Shown: one piece after another, positions 8,166-17,192 of the stretch | How positions within the stretch are numbered: position 1 is the first letter of the stretch | How the letters are laid out: each line of letters opens with the position of its first letter | Source: CAZGDB01 sp964524705 | GTDB lineage: Bacteria > Pseudomonadota > Gammaproteobacteria > Berkiellales > Berkiellaceae | Direction of reading: 5' to 3' | Assembly: GCA_964524705.1 (NCBI GenBank) | Contig: CAZGDB010000017.1 | Coordinates: 1 to 36,723, forward strand | DNA length: 36,723 bases | Program-made: the position numbers and the translations under genes | The notes under the pieces: model-generated | Told to the model about the DNA's origin: nothing | Databases searched by the model: none | The model's input: the letters and a program-made list of their open reading frames with translations, nothing else

Positions 8166-8615
8166 CTAGCCTCGTCTTGCTTTAAAAAAAGCCCGTAATA
8201 GGGCACAACTCTCTTGTTCTAACGGTCCTTGGCTTACCTGTACCCGATGATTCAGGGGCAGATCTTCTAACACCCGCGCAATAGAGACCACCGCACCCGC
8301 TTTAGGATCTGGACAAGCAAACACTACCCGCTTAATGCGCGCATGTACCAGCGCACCCGCACACATCAAACAAGGCTCCAATGTCACATACAACGTGGTA
8401 TCGGTGAGCCTATAGTTCTGAATTTTTTGCGCATACTCACGTAAAACTACCACTTCTGCATGCAAAGTCGGGTCCGAGCCACTAATAGGCTGATTATGCC
8501 CCATAGCAACAATCTCACCATCTTTGACTAAGACTGCACCTACAGGGACCTCGTTCGCTAGCGCAGCTTTTTGAGCCATCTCAAGGGCAATTTGCATGAA
8601 GGCGAGGTCATCCAT
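8166..8615 (-). CDS. tadA: tRNA adenosine(34) deaminase TadA
   Basis: Deaminates the wobble adenosine of tRNA-Arg(ACG) to inosine. The zinc/catalytic signature is complete: HAE (H52, E54) and PCLMC (C82, C85), with the usual NEVPVGAVLVKDGEIV N-terminal segment. I chose the ATG at 8615, giving 149 residues; the longer frame starting at 8684 only reads xseA in another frame. The start overlaps the xseA stop as TAATG, so translation is probably coupled. It ends three bases from the convergent csrA stop. Confidence 0.95.
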   Translation of the reverse strand: MDDLAFMQIALEMAQKAALANEVPVGAVLVKDGEIVAMGHNQPISGSDPTLHAEVVVLREYAQKIQNYRLTDTTLYVTLEPCLMCAGALVHARIKRVVFACPDPKAGAVVSIARVLEDLPLNHRVQVSQGPLEQESCALLRAFFKARRG

Positions 8616-9817
8616 TAGCGCACCGTCTCCACTAACCGTTCTCCATCCTGGAATCTCAGGGTGAGGGTCGCAGGATGCGGACATTCCTGTGCTTTAGAAA
8701 TAATATGCCCGTCTTGATCTTGCACTAAGGCATACCCACGGGATAACACAGCTAAAGGATCTAAACCTATCAATTTTTGTTCCGCTTTACTGAGTCGTAA
8801 TAAGTACTGCTGTAAGCGCTGTGCCATAATGTTGCCTAACTTGTTTTGAAGCAGAGCAACTTTGGCTTGGCCTGCGGCAATGGTGTGCGCAGGATCTTTA
8901 AGCCCAATTTGATAGCGGTCTAAAGTCTGATGATAACTTTGAAAACGCTGTTCTATTCCACGTTGTAGACGCTGCGCATACAGTTTTAAACGATGTAGCA
9001 GTTCTTCTTTTTGTGGGGTGACCAATGCAGCTGCCGCCGTAGGAGTTGCAGCACGGTGGTCAGCGACAAAATCCGCAATACTAAAATCGACTTCATGTCC
9101 CACTCCAGAGACCACTACCGTTTCACAAGCATAGATAGCACGGGCGACCACTTCTTCATTAAAAGACCATAAATCTTCTAAACTGCCACCACCACGTACT
9201 AATAAAATTACATCATGGTGATGTTGGTCTGCAGCCATTAAAGCTTTAGCGATTTCACGACTGGCGCCTTCCCCTTGTACAGCTACCGGATACACAGTGA
9301 CGCTGACCAACGGAAATCGTTTGGTTAACGTGGTTAAAACATCCTGAATGGCAGCACCCGTCGGAGAAGTAATGACAGCAATATTGTAAATAGATTCAGG
9401 CAGCGGTTTTTTATGTGTGGACTCAAAGAGGCCTTCGGCAGCTAATTTTTGTTTTAAAGCTTCAAAGCGTAAAGCTAAGACTCCAGCACCTGCAGGTGTC
9501 ATCTTTTGTACAATAAGCTGAAACTCTCCCCGTGGAGTATACAAACTTAAGTAACCTTGCACGATAACCTGTTGGCCATTTCCAAAGGCGACATCGCCTA
9601 AACGTTTAGCTTGAAAGCATGCACATTTGATTTGTGCGGCTTCATCTTTCAAAGAAAAATACCAATGCCCAGAACTGGGGGCTGCAAAGTTGGAAATTTC
9701 ACCGGTGATCCAAACGAGTGGAAATTGCTCTTCAATTTGTTGTTTGACGAGCTGGGATATTTCACTGACTTTATAAATTTCACCCGTAATAGGGGGGAAT
9801 GTTTCTACTGCTTGCAT
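8615..9817 (-). CDS. xseA: Exodeoxyribonuclease VII large subunit
   Basis: Large subunit of the single-strand nuclease ExoVII. The N-terminal OB-fold (about residues 15-105, including WITGEISNFAAPSSGHWYF) is followed by the catalytic region with VITSPTGAAIQD, ILLVRGGGSLEDLWSFNEE and GVGHEVDFSIADFVADHRAATPT, then a coiled-coil C-terminus rich in Gln and Leu. At 400 residues it is a little shorter than E. coli XseA, mainly in the C-terminal helical region. The small subunit gene xseB is not in the window. It is followed directly by tadA. Confidence 0.96.
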   Translation of the reverse strand: MQAVETFPPITGEIYKVSEISQLVKQQIEEQFPLVWITGEISNFAAPSSGHWYFSLKDEAAQIKCACFQAKRLGDVAFGNGQQVIVQGYLSLYTPRGEFQLIVQKMTPAGAGVLALRFEALKQKLAAEGLFESTHKKPLPESIYNIAVITSPTGAAIQDVLTTLTKRFPLVSVTVYPVAVQGEGASREIAKALMAADQHHHDVILLVRGGGSLEDLWSFNEEVVARAIYACETVVVSGVGHEVDFSIADFVADHRAATPTAAAALVTPQKEELLHRLKLYAQRLQRGIEQRFQSYHQTLDRYQIGLKDPAHTIAAGQAKVALLQNKLGNIMAQRLQQYLLRLSKAEQKLIGLDPLAVLSRGYALVQDQDGHIISKAQECPHPATLTLRFQDGERLVETVR

Positions 9818-9916
9818 CGTATGTTTTTGGCTCTATAGAGATGTACTAATGAAGATAGTGTAACGGTCTATCAATCTTGTGCCTAGCCCCCTTTAAAATA
9901 TTTAGTTAAATTGCTT

Positions 9917-10160
9917 TTAAGACTTAGGCAGAGCGGAGAGGAACGTCTTAAAAGTTTTTCGTAACAGAGGGACATAAATTTGGATTCTAGAAAAAATTTG
10001 ATCGGCTAAATCCTCATCGTAGGAATGTGAGGTTAAATTACGCTCTTTGAGCATGTTGAGCCACACGGCTTCTTCTTGCATCAAGTGGATGCTGATAGAT
10101 GTTCTCTAATGAGGTAAGCGCTTTTTCAAATTTAGTGATCGCTAGTTCTAGTTTTGACAT
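9917..10160 (-). pseudogene. HI0074/HEPN-type nucleotidyltransferase partner, broken
   Basis: From the ATG at 10160 the frame gives MSKLELAITKFEKALTSLEN and then runs off into unrelated residues, stopping at 10038. From 10081 another frame gives 54 residues with EEAVWLNMLKERNLTSHSYD, ending at 9917. Both pieces match the start and end of the roughly 130-residue HI0074-like (HEPN fold) family, whose conserved core is R-x4-H (here RNLTSH). About 45 middle residues and the reading frame are lost, so an internal deletion with a frameshift is the simplest explanation. It overlaps the end of the MNT gene by 29 bases, as intact pairs often do. Confidence 0.75.
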
Positions 10161-10458
10161 AGAGTTCTGTTCCTTCAGAGGTAATGTTTTTTTTGATGGG
10201 TGAAGATGTTGTTAGCGTATCAAATCTGATGCAGTCTCTTTTCATCAGAAGTGTGTCAGCATTTTCTATAATATCCAAAATAGATAATCATTCTTCAGGC
10301 GTTGCTTGTGGGCAGACAATTGCTAAATCAATATCAGATCTGGGTTTATTATCACCACGTGCACGTGAGCCAAATAGTACGATTTTTTCTATAAACGGAA
10401 GGTCACGTAATTGTTGATAAAAAGCATATTGTGTCATTTCAAAAGACTTTTTTTGCAT
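10132..10458 (-). pseudogene. MNT-type minimal nucleotidyltransferase, in-frame stop
   Basis: From the ATG at 10458 (GAGAGGG just upstream) the frame encodes the nucleotidyltransferase signature LFGSRARGDNKPRSDIDLAI, with both metal-binding Asp of the D-x-D pair. A TGA at 10290-10288 interrupts codon 57; a Trp codon TGG would fit there by one base change. After it the same frame continues for about 51 codons and ends in ITSEGTELY, typical of the family C-terminus. In intact MNT/HEPN modules this protein modifies and silences the HEPN toxin. With the partner also broken, the pair looks decayed. Confidence 0.75.
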
Positions 10459-10509
10459 ACCCTCTCTATTTTGATTTAGTATATGTTGAGTCCACTGTAT
10501 GTCACTGAA

Positions 10510-11307
10510 CTAAGACTCATGGCCTCTTAAACTGGGTGGATGTGCTAATTGAATACCTTCAGCGACTAAACGTTTGTGAAAACGCATCATGAAAACACTA
10601 CGTTCTGAAAAATATACTGGCGTGTCTAACCAAATGGAACATTGTACTTTTACACCATGCTCCTCAAAGCCCAAAATATAATATTCAGGCATGGGTAAAT
10701 GATGACCATGGTGTTGCTCTTTAGCAACTGTCAAAAATAAAGATTGTAGTACATCCAGTGGTGTTTTAGTGTCGACATGAATAATCATATCAAAACGACG
10801 TATGGGAAAGCGTGAAAGATTGACTAAAGAAGTTTTGAGTAAGGACTCATTGGGGATACGAATCATCGTATTATCACTTTTACGTAACTTGGTAGATAAT
10901 AAATCAATCGCAATCACTTCCCCTTGAAAACGATCAACGCGAATAAGATCGCCAATTTGAAAAGGCTTTTCCCCTAACATAAAAAAACCAGAAATCAGAT
11001 TGGATGCTGCAGTTTGTGCTGCAAACCCTAAGGCTACCGTAAAGAACCCTGCCAAGCCTAAGAGGGTGTTAATCTCAAACCCAAATTGATGTAGGGCTGT
11101 GAGTAAGAAGATCCCTAAAACCATATAGTAACTAAAACGCATCATGAGCATGGTGGTATGCACATTGACAACATTACTGGTAAGTTTTTTAGTTAGGCTT
11201 CGTACAAAAGATGCAAGTGTAAAACCTGCAATAAGCAGTACCAGCCCTTTGAAAAGGGCTGATAATGGGAGCGCTTGGACCGCAGTGATGAGTTCGTTAA
11301 AGTCCAT
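10510..11307 (-). CDS. MscS-family small-conductance mechanosensitive channel
   Basis: A 265-residue inner-membrane protein with three predicted membrane segments: about residues 17-37, 58-77 and 83-115. The third has the Gly/Ala-rich pore helix pattern typical of MscS (GLAGFFTVALGFAAQTAASN). The soluble beta domain follows, with PFQIGDLIRV and the IPNESLL motif. MscS channels release solutes when the membrane is stretched by hypo-osmotic shock. AAGGTAAG precedes the ATG. The cytochrome b561 gene lies 15 bases upstream on the same strand, suggesting one transcript. Confidence 0.92.
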   Translation of the reverse strand: MDFNELITAVQALPLSALFKGLVLLIAGFTLASFVRSLTKKLTSNVVNVHTTMLMMRFSYYMVLGIFLLTALHQFGFEINTLLGLAGFFTVALGFAAQTAASNLISGFFMLGEKPFQIGDLIRVDRFQGEVIAIDLLSTKLRKSDNTMIRIPNESLLKTSLVNLSRFPIRRFDMIIHVDTKTPLDVLQSLFLTVAKEQHHGHHLPMPEYYILGFEEHGVKVQCSIWLDTPVYFSERSVFMMRFHKRLVAEGIQLAHPPSLRGHES

Positions 11308-11322
11308 TACTTACCTTAAGCA

Positions 11323-11859
11323 TTAAAGCATTCTACGTAGAATATCATTCTTATCTATAAAATGATGTTTGAGCGCACCAAGAGTGTGCAAACTAACCAA
11401 TATAAGAATAAGATAAGCCAGACGTTCATGCATGTCAAAGAAAAACTGCCCTAGGCCCTCATCTTTTCCTACGAGTACAGGTAACGCCATACCAAAAAAT
11501 TTCACCCCATACCCTGCATAACAAGACATTAGGTAACCAGAAACAGGCATGAGTATCATAACTAAGTAAATAAGTCTGTGGGTGAGTTTAGCTAAGACTT
11601 GTTCACGTAGCGGCATAGTATTAGGCCATGTGGGGCGTGTATTAATTATACGCCATAGCAACATGGTCAGTACGACACCTAAGATCAAAACACCAAAAGA
11701 TTTGTGCAATAAAATATATTTTAGATGTGCTGGATCGCTATTAGGATACAGACCAGATTCATAGAGCCATACAAATTGTCCTAGAAACAGTAATGCTAAA
11801 GACCAATGCAAGAACTTAGTCACAATACCAAATTTTTTATCTGTGTTACGCCAGCACAT
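11323..11859 (-). CDS. cybB: Cytochrome b561 (CybB-type)
   Basis: A 178-residue di-haem membrane protein with four predicted transmembrane helices. Candidate haem-ligand histidines occur in FLHWSLALL, LLHKSFG, LTHRLIY and SLHTLGALKHH. E. coli CybB passes electrons between superoxide and ubiquinone in the inner membrane; whether this one does the same is inferred from family. I chose the ATG at 11859 because AGGAAGGA lies just upstream; the longer frame from 11874 starts inside that ribosome binding site. Confidence 0.9.
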   Translation of the reverse strand: MCWRNTDKKFGIVTKFLHWSLALLFLGQFVWLYESGLYPNSDPAHLKYILLHKSFGVLILGVVLTMLLWRIINTRPTWPNTMPLREQVLAKLTHRLIYLVMILMPVSGYLMSCYAGYGVKFFGMALPVLVGKDEGLGQFFFDMHERLAYLILILVSLHTLGALKHHFIDKNDILRRML

Positions 11860-11953
11860 AATTCCTTCCTCCATGGAGAGATTTTAACTAAAATATAAAC
11901 AGAGTCCCTTATTACTACAAAATACACCGGAGCCATAGGCCCAAGGAAGAGCG

Positions 11954-13150
11954 ATGTTTAGTCACAGGTCTAGCCCAAAACGTGCCGCAAGCTTAGCCAT
12001 CCTATTGATGGTGATTAGCCAACTGGGAGAAACCATTTACTTGCCAGCATTGCCCGCAATGGCTGTGACCTTGAATACAGACCCTGCGTATGTACAAATG
12101 ATTCTAGCATTCTTTTTAATTGCTTTTGGTACTTCTTTATTCATTTATGGACCTTTATCTGATTATTACGGCAGACGGCCTATTATTTTGGGGAGCAGTA
12201 TCTTATTTGTCGGTGGGGCTTTTGCTGCAGCCTTATCTCCTAATATCGTGATGCTTTTGGGTTCTGTAATAGTACTGGGGTTTGGTTTTGGAACAGGTGG
12301 GTTGATGGGGCGCACGTTGTTGCGAGATCTCTTTAGTGGCGTAGCACTGCAAAAGGCTGCCGCTTGGATGGGGATTGCAGCAGTGATTAGCCCTATTATT
12401 GCGCCGATCATAGGAGCCCATTTTCTAGAATGGTGGGGCTGGCAAGCCAATTTTGTGTTTATAGGGTGTACTGGGATTTTTATTACCGTATTGATGTATT
12501 TTTTCTTGGAAGAAACGAATACCTTTATTGGACAAATGCCCCTAAATGCTAAAAAAATTATTAAAAGCTATGGGGCAGTTTTTAATCACCCACAGTTTTT
12601 AGGCAATATTATGATTTTATCGATTATCACCGCAGTGATTATGGCCTATGAGGTGGCAGCACCGTTTGTGTTGCAAGAAGATTTGGGGTTAACGCCCGTC
12701 ACGTATGCTCAGGTTGCCATTATCCCGATTGTTGGGTTCTTGGTAGGGTCTTATTTAGCTGAAAGACTTAGTGCGGCTTGTTCTACAGAACAATTGGTGA
12801 GATTGGGGCTATTAGTTTCTTTGCTTTCAGGGTTAATTATGTTGTGTTGTGGGTATATCGGGTTTTTTACGGTTGCCAGTATTGTTGCGCCAATGACCCT
12901 CTATTTAATCGGCTGTGGCTTGATTTATCCGGCTGCTACAGCAGGCGGTTTAATGCCTTTTGCTGCAATGGCAGGGATTGCAGGGGCTTTAATGGGTGCA
13001 ATTCAAAATATTACGGCTGGGATAGCAACAGTGGTATTTGCTATTCTTGATTATCATGATGCGCTTCCCTTAGCGTGGGCATTGACTATAGGGAGTGCCT
13101 TGAGCATAGTGTGCTATTATCGCTATTTACAGAAGTCTGTAACACACTAG
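11954..13150 (+). CDS. MFS drug/metabolite exporter, Bcr/CflA-like
   Basis: A 398-residue protein with about twelve hydrophobic helices. The loop between helices 2 and 3 holds the MFS motif A (GPLSDYYGRRP), and helix 1 has the QLGETIYLPALPAM pattern seen in the Bcr/CflA drug-resistance subfamily. It probably exports a small molecule using the proton gradient; the substrate cannot be read from sequence. It is divergent from cybB. nadE starts 7 bases after its stop, so the two may be co-transcribed. Confidence 0.88.
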   Translation: MFSHRSSPKRAASLAILLMVISQLGETIYLPALPAMAVTLNTDPAYVQMILAFFLIAFGTSLFIYGPLSDYYGRRPIILGSSILFVGGAFAAALSPNIVMLLGSVIVLGFGFGTGGLMGRTLLRDLFSGVALQKAAAWMGIAAVISPIIAPIIGAHFLEWWGWQANFVFIGCTGIFITVLMYFFLEETNTFIGQMPLNAKKIIKSYGAVFNHPQFLGNIMILSIITAVIMAYEVAAPFVLQEDLGLTPVTYAQVAIIPIVGFLVGSYLAERLSAACSTEQLVRLGLLVSLLSGLIMLCCGYIGFFTVASIVAPMTLYLIGCGLIYPAATAGGLMPFAAMAGIAGALMGAIQNITAGIATVVFAILDYHDALPLAWALTIGSALSIVCYYRYLQKSVTH

Positions 13151-13157
13151 GATTGAT

Positions 13158-15095
13158 ATGACGCCCGTACGGTTTTTGGCTTGTAGTCTAAATCAAAGCC
13201 CTATTGCCTGGGCACAGAATGCCGCTAATATCCAAGCAGTGTTAGAATATGCGCATACACATCAAATTGGCTGGGTCTGTTTACCAGAATTAGCGATTTG
13301 TGGTTATGATGCGCAAGATTTGTTTTTTGCTCCCCATGTTTTACAACAATCCTTTGAACAAGCGCTCAAGCTATTACCTTTTACTAAAGGTCTGGTGACG
13401 AATTTTGGGATCCCCTTTTTATATCTGGGGGCGCTCTATAATATTAACCTGATTGCTGTGGATGGCGCCTTTGTAGCCGCCGTGGCAAAACAATCTTTAG
13501 CGAATGAAGGTATTCATTACGAACCACGCTGGTTTAAATCTTGGCCTAGAGATACACAAGTAATTGCGACATTGCCTAATGGTCAAGAAATTCCATTTGG
13601 AGATGTCTTATTAGAAATTGGTGGAGTACGGTTAGGATTTGAAATTTGTGCGGATGCTTGGGGGTGGGATAGAGTGGGTTTTGCTCACGCAAAACGGGGC
13701 GTGGATGTTGTCTTTAATCCCTCAGCAAGTCATTTTTCTAAACACAAAGCACAAATTAGACGACAAATTGTACAAGAAGGGGCCAGAGCCTTGGGTGTTG
13801 TTTATGTGTTTAGTAATCAACACGGTAATGCAGCAGGGCGTATTGTGTATGATGGACAAGCTATGATTGCGTATGATCAGCAACTCCTAGAAGGTCCCCA
13901 AAGCAGTTTTGCAGCCACAGAAACTGTGGTTGCGGAAGTGGAATTAGATGCTCTACGTTTAGCACGTAGCCAACATAATTATCATGCGCCGATTCCAGAT
14001 CCACATGTATTACGCATACCCTTTAAAATGAAAAGCAACAGTGAGTTGCCAGTCGTCACACATACCCCTTTAACGACTTATTATGCAGAATTTACCCAAA
14101 CTGTGGCTTTAGGGTTATGGGATTATTTATGCAAGTCTAAATTATCTGGTTTTTTAATTAGTGTCAGTGGTGGTCTGGATTCAGCGGCGTGTATGATTTT
14201 ATCATATTACAGTTTAAAACTGGCACACGATACACATGGTTTAGTAAAAATGCAGGTTTTATTAGGGATACAAAAAACTTATCCTGATTTTGATACATTG
14301 TGTAAGCAGGTTTTATATGGAGTCTATCAAGGTACGCAGAATAACACGGAACAAAGTTACCAGTTAGCACAAACCGTCTGTGCTGCAACAGGGGCACAGT
14401 TTTATGAATGGGATATTCATACGATTTGTCAATCTTATCAAGCTATGGTGGAACAACAAACGGGTATACCCTTATCTTGGGAAGAGCATGATTTAGCGTT
14501 ACAAAATATACAAGCCAGAGCTAGAGTGCCAGGCTTATGGTTGTTAGCGAACCTTAAAAATTTATTATTATTATCAACCAGTAATAGATCTGAATTGTCT
14601 GTAGGCTATACAACCTTGGATGGGGATTTAAGTGGTGTGGTAGGGCCTATTGCAGGCATAGATAAACCCTTTTTACAAGATTGGCTTCAGTGGTTGGTGA
14701 ATGAAGGGTATGCTGGCAAACAATGGAGCGCTTTACAACGTTTATGTGAAACCCCGCCTAGTGCTGAGTTGAAACCGCAAACTCAGATGCAAACTGATGA
14801 AGCGGATTTAATGCCTTATCGCCTCTTGACGCAAATTGAAACAATGGCGCAAAATCAAAAAATGTCGCCGATACAAATTTATAGGGATTTGACTCAAAAA
14901 GGGTTATCTTCTAAAGAAGCTAAAGCTGCCGTAATGATATTTTTTCAACGTTGGGCACGCAATCAGTTTAAGCGAGAGCGGGCAGCGATTGGATTTCCGG
15001 TAGATGTATTTAATGTAGACCCTAAAACAGGGTGTCGGTTTCCGATTTTAAGTGGGGCTTATGTGCAGGAATTACAAGAATTAGATCAATTATAA
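13158..15095 (+). CDS. nadE: Glutamine-dependent NAD+ synthetase
   Basis: Converts deamido-NAD to NAD using glutamine as ammonia source. The N-terminal nitrilase-type glutaminase domain carries the triad E44 (LPELAICGYDAQD), K111 (AVAKQSLANEG) and C164 (EICADAWGW). The C-terminal synthetase domain has the ATP pyrophosphatase loop SGGLDS (337-342) and STSNRSELSVGYTTLDGD. At 645 residues it is the long two-domain form, close to actinobacterial-type NadE in layout, so it does not need a separate ammonia source. An AGGATTGAT ribosome binding site precedes the ATG. Confidence 0.95.
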   Translation: MTPVRFLACSLNQSPIAWAQNAANIQAVLEYAHTHQIGWVCLPELAICGYDAQDLFFAPHVLQQSFEQALKLLPFTKGLVTNFGIPFLYLGALYNINLIAVDGAFVAAVAKQSLANEGIHYEPRWFKSWPRDTQVIATLPNGQEIPFGDVLLEIGGVRLGFEICADAWGWDRVGFAHAKRGVDVVFNPSASHFSKHKAQIRRQIVQEGARALGVVYVFSNQHGNAAGRIVYDGQAMIAYDQQLLEGPQSSFAATETVVAEVELDALRLARSQHNYHAPIPDPHVLRIPFKMKSNSELPVVTHTPLTTYYAEFTQTVALGLWDYLCKSKLSGFLISVSGGLDSAACMILSYYSLKLAHDTHGLVKMQVLLGIQKTYPDFDTLCKQVLYGVYQGTQNNTEQSYQLAQTVCAATGAQFYEWDIHTICQSYQAMVEQQTGIPLSWEEHDLALQNIQARARVPGLWLLANLKNLLLLSTSNRSELSVGYTTLDGDLSGVVGPIAGIDKPFLQDWLQWLVNEGYAGKQWSALQRLCETPPSAELKPQTQMQTDEADLMPYRLLTQIETMAQNQKMSPIQIYRDLTQKGLSSKEAKAAVMIFFQRWARNQFKRERAAIGFPVDVFNVDPKTGCRFPILSGAYVQELQELDQL

Positions 15096-15120
15096 TGTAT
15101 TGATTGTCAGGGAGAGCGTA

Positions 15121-16113
15121 GTGCAAAAAGGGTATTTAGCAATTTTATTGTGTATGTTGGCAGGCTGTACAGGATCAGAAATGCCTAAAGATATGCAATA
15201 TACTATTCGGAATGCTGCTTTCCAACGCAATATCGCTAGCGTTAATATTGCTGTGGTTGCTCCAGGTTCTGGAGTGTCCAATGATAAATTGAGTGTTTTA
15301 CGTAAAAGTTTACCTAAAAATGTTGGCTTAGCAAAAAGTTATCCTAATAATATGATCTTTCATAGTGATACAGATGAGCATCGGGCAGCAGAGCTTCTTC
15401 ATGCTTTAGAAAACCCTGATATTGATGTGATTTGGTCATTGCGTGGAGGGTACGGCTCAGCACGACTATTGCCAGTTTTACAATCTATGGAAAAACCTAC
15501 TAAAAAGAAACTATTTGTAGGGTACAGTGATAATACTTTTTTGCATTTATATTTAAATCGCTGGGGTTGGCAAACGATACATGGACCAGCATTAACGGAA
15601 TTTTTTACTTCTAAAGAAGGTGAAAATTTTAAGCGTATGGCCAAAGTGCTTTCGGGCAAAACACCCGTATTACAATATACAGGTTTAAGACCTTTAAATG
15701 CGGCAGCAAGAAGTCAACGGACTATATCTGGGCCTATTCTTGGTGGTAATTTAAGTATAGTGACCAATAGTATTGGTACGGATTGGCAAATTCGGGCACA
15801 AGATCATATCTTGTTCTTGGAAGATGTGCATTCCAAAGGGCATGCGGTGGATAGAGATTTAATACATTTAAAACAAGCTGGATTACTTAAAAATGTAAAA
15901 GCTATTCTTTTAGGTGAGTTTTTATATGGAGATGAGGCAGTCCAGTATGCCTTAGAACGATTTGCTGCCTCAGAATCTTTGCCAGTGTTTCAGTCTAATT
16001 TATTTGGGCATGGCGCTAAAAATTATCCATTACCCTTTGGATGTAAGAGTCAAATTTACAAAACACAAGGGCAAAAAGGGTATAGTCTAACGGTGGAGAC
16101 ACCCCGTATATAA
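15121..16113 (+). CDS. S66-family LD-carboxypeptidase-like lipoprotein
   Basis: S66 peptidases (LdcA/MccF) cut the L-D bond of murein tetrapeptides or inactivate peptide-nucleotide toxins. The Ser-Glu-His triad is present: S136 (GYSDNTF), E234 (LFLEDV), H297 (NLFGHG), and the oxyanion motif is RGGYG (108-112). I chose the GTG at 15121, with AGGGAG 6 bases upstream; this gives a lipoprotein signal with lipobox LAGC (C16, Thr at +2), predicting outer-membrane anchoring. Classical LdcA is cytoplasmic, so export is unusual. It is followed after 12 bases by a paralogue of nearly equal length. Confidence 0.88.
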   Translation: MQKGYLAILLCMLAGCTGSEMPKDMQYTIRNAAFQRNIASVNIAVVAPGSGVSNDKLSVLRKSLPKNVGLAKSYPNNMIFHSDTDEHRAAELLHALENPDIDVIWSLRGGYGSARLLPVLQSMEKPTKKKLFVGYSDNTFLHLYLNRWGWQTIHGPALTEFFTSKEGENFKRMAKVLSGKTPVLQYTGLRPLNAAARSQRTISGPILGGNLSIVTNSIGTDWQIRAQDHILFLEDVHSKGHAVDRDLIHLKQAGLLKNVKAILLGEFLYGDEAVQYALERFAASESLPVFQSNLFGHGAKNYPLPFGCKSQIYKTQGQKGYSLTVETPRI

Positions 16114-16125
16114 AGTGAGGATCCT

Positions 16126-17115
16126 ATGCATAAGTTATCAGGGAAGATCTTAGCATTCAGTAGTCTCCTATTAATGGCAGCGCCCACGGTTGCTTTTCAG
16201 CGTGCTTTACAGGATGGGGATTTTCAAGCAGCTATTAGTACTGTACCAATTGCAGTGGTTGCACCAGCCTCAGGGGTATCACAATCGCAACTCAATACTT
16301 TACGTAAAAATTTACCGCGTAATGTACATTTTGCTAGCAGCTATCCTAATGTCACCTTTCATAGCAATACCGATGTGAAAAGAGCCCAAGAATTTATGGC
16401 CGCTTTAAATGATACGCATGTGGAGGTTATTTGGGCTATAGAAGGACGTTATGGGGCGGCAAGATTATTGCCTGCTTTACAAAACTTGCATAAACCTGAT
16501 AAACGTAAATTGTTTATAGGCTACAGTGATAATACCTTTATGCATTTATTGTTTAATAAATGGGGGTGGCAGTCTATTCATGGGCCTGCGATGATTGAAA
16601 CGCTGAATCCTAAAAAAGATGGGGAAAGTTTTATTAGAATGGCAAAAGTGCTGACGGGAAAAACACCTGTATTACAGTATTCAGGGTTGAAGCCACTTAA
16701 TCAAGCCGCCAGAGTAGAGTCTAGTATTCAGGGAGAAATTATCGGTGGTAATTTAACGATTGTCACTAAAAGTATAGGGACCCCTTGGCAAATTAATGCT
16801 TATCAGCGTATTTTATTTTTAGAAGATGTTTTTTCTGATGGAGAAACAGTTGATAGAGATTTAACACATCTCAAGCAAGCAGGGCGTCTTAAAAATGTGA
16901 GAGCGGTGCTGTTTGGCGCATTTATGCATGGAGATGAGACCGTGACTTATGCAATTAAGCGTTTTGCAGAAGAAACGAATATCCCTGTGTATCAAACTAA
17001 TTTGTTTGGACATGGCCCTCAAAACTTCCCCTTGCCTTTTGGTTGTAAAAGTCAGATCCACAGTTTAAGTGGTAAAAGCACTTATGAGTTGACTATTGAA
17101 AGTCCAAAATTGTAA
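16126..17115 (+). CDS. Second S66-family LD-carboxypeptidase-like protein, secreted
   Basis: A tandem paralogue of the preceding gene, 329 residues and alignable along the whole length. The triad is kept: S134 (GYSDNTF), E233 (LFLEDV), H296 (NLFGHG). Two differences stand out. The N-terminus is a cleavable-type signal peptide (KILAFSSLLLMAAPTVAF) without a lipobox Cys, so it is probably periplasmic and soluble. The oxyanion region reads EGRYG (106-110) in place of RGGYG, which may change activity or specificity. GAGGAT precedes the ATG. Confidence 0.87.
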   Translation: MHKLSGKILAFSSLLLMAAPTVAFQRALQDGDFQAAISTVPIAVVAPASGVSQSQLNTLRKNLPRNVHFASSYPNVTFHSNTDVKRAQEFMAALNDTHVEVIWAIEGRYGAARLLPALQNLHKPDKRKLFIGYSDNTFMHLLFNKWGWQSIHGPAMIETLNPKKDGESFIRMAKVLTGKTPVLQYSGLKPLNQAARVESSIQGEIIGGNLTIVTKSIGTPWQINAYQRILFLEDVFSDGETVDRDLTHLKQAGRLKNVRAVLFGAFMHGDETVTYAIKRFAEETNIPVYQTNLFGHGPQNFPLPFGCKSQIHSLSGKSTYELTIESPKL

Positions 17116-17192
17116 TTCAGAGGAATATTTTTTCAGGAAGATTTGAGGTATTCTTTTAGCATCTAGCATGTGTGTTATTAGGAACTATTAAA

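Noticed and set aside
10184..10417. Plus-strand frame of 77 codons
   Set aside because: It is the antisense of the broken nucleotidyltransferase gene, whose protein motif on the minus strand is clear.
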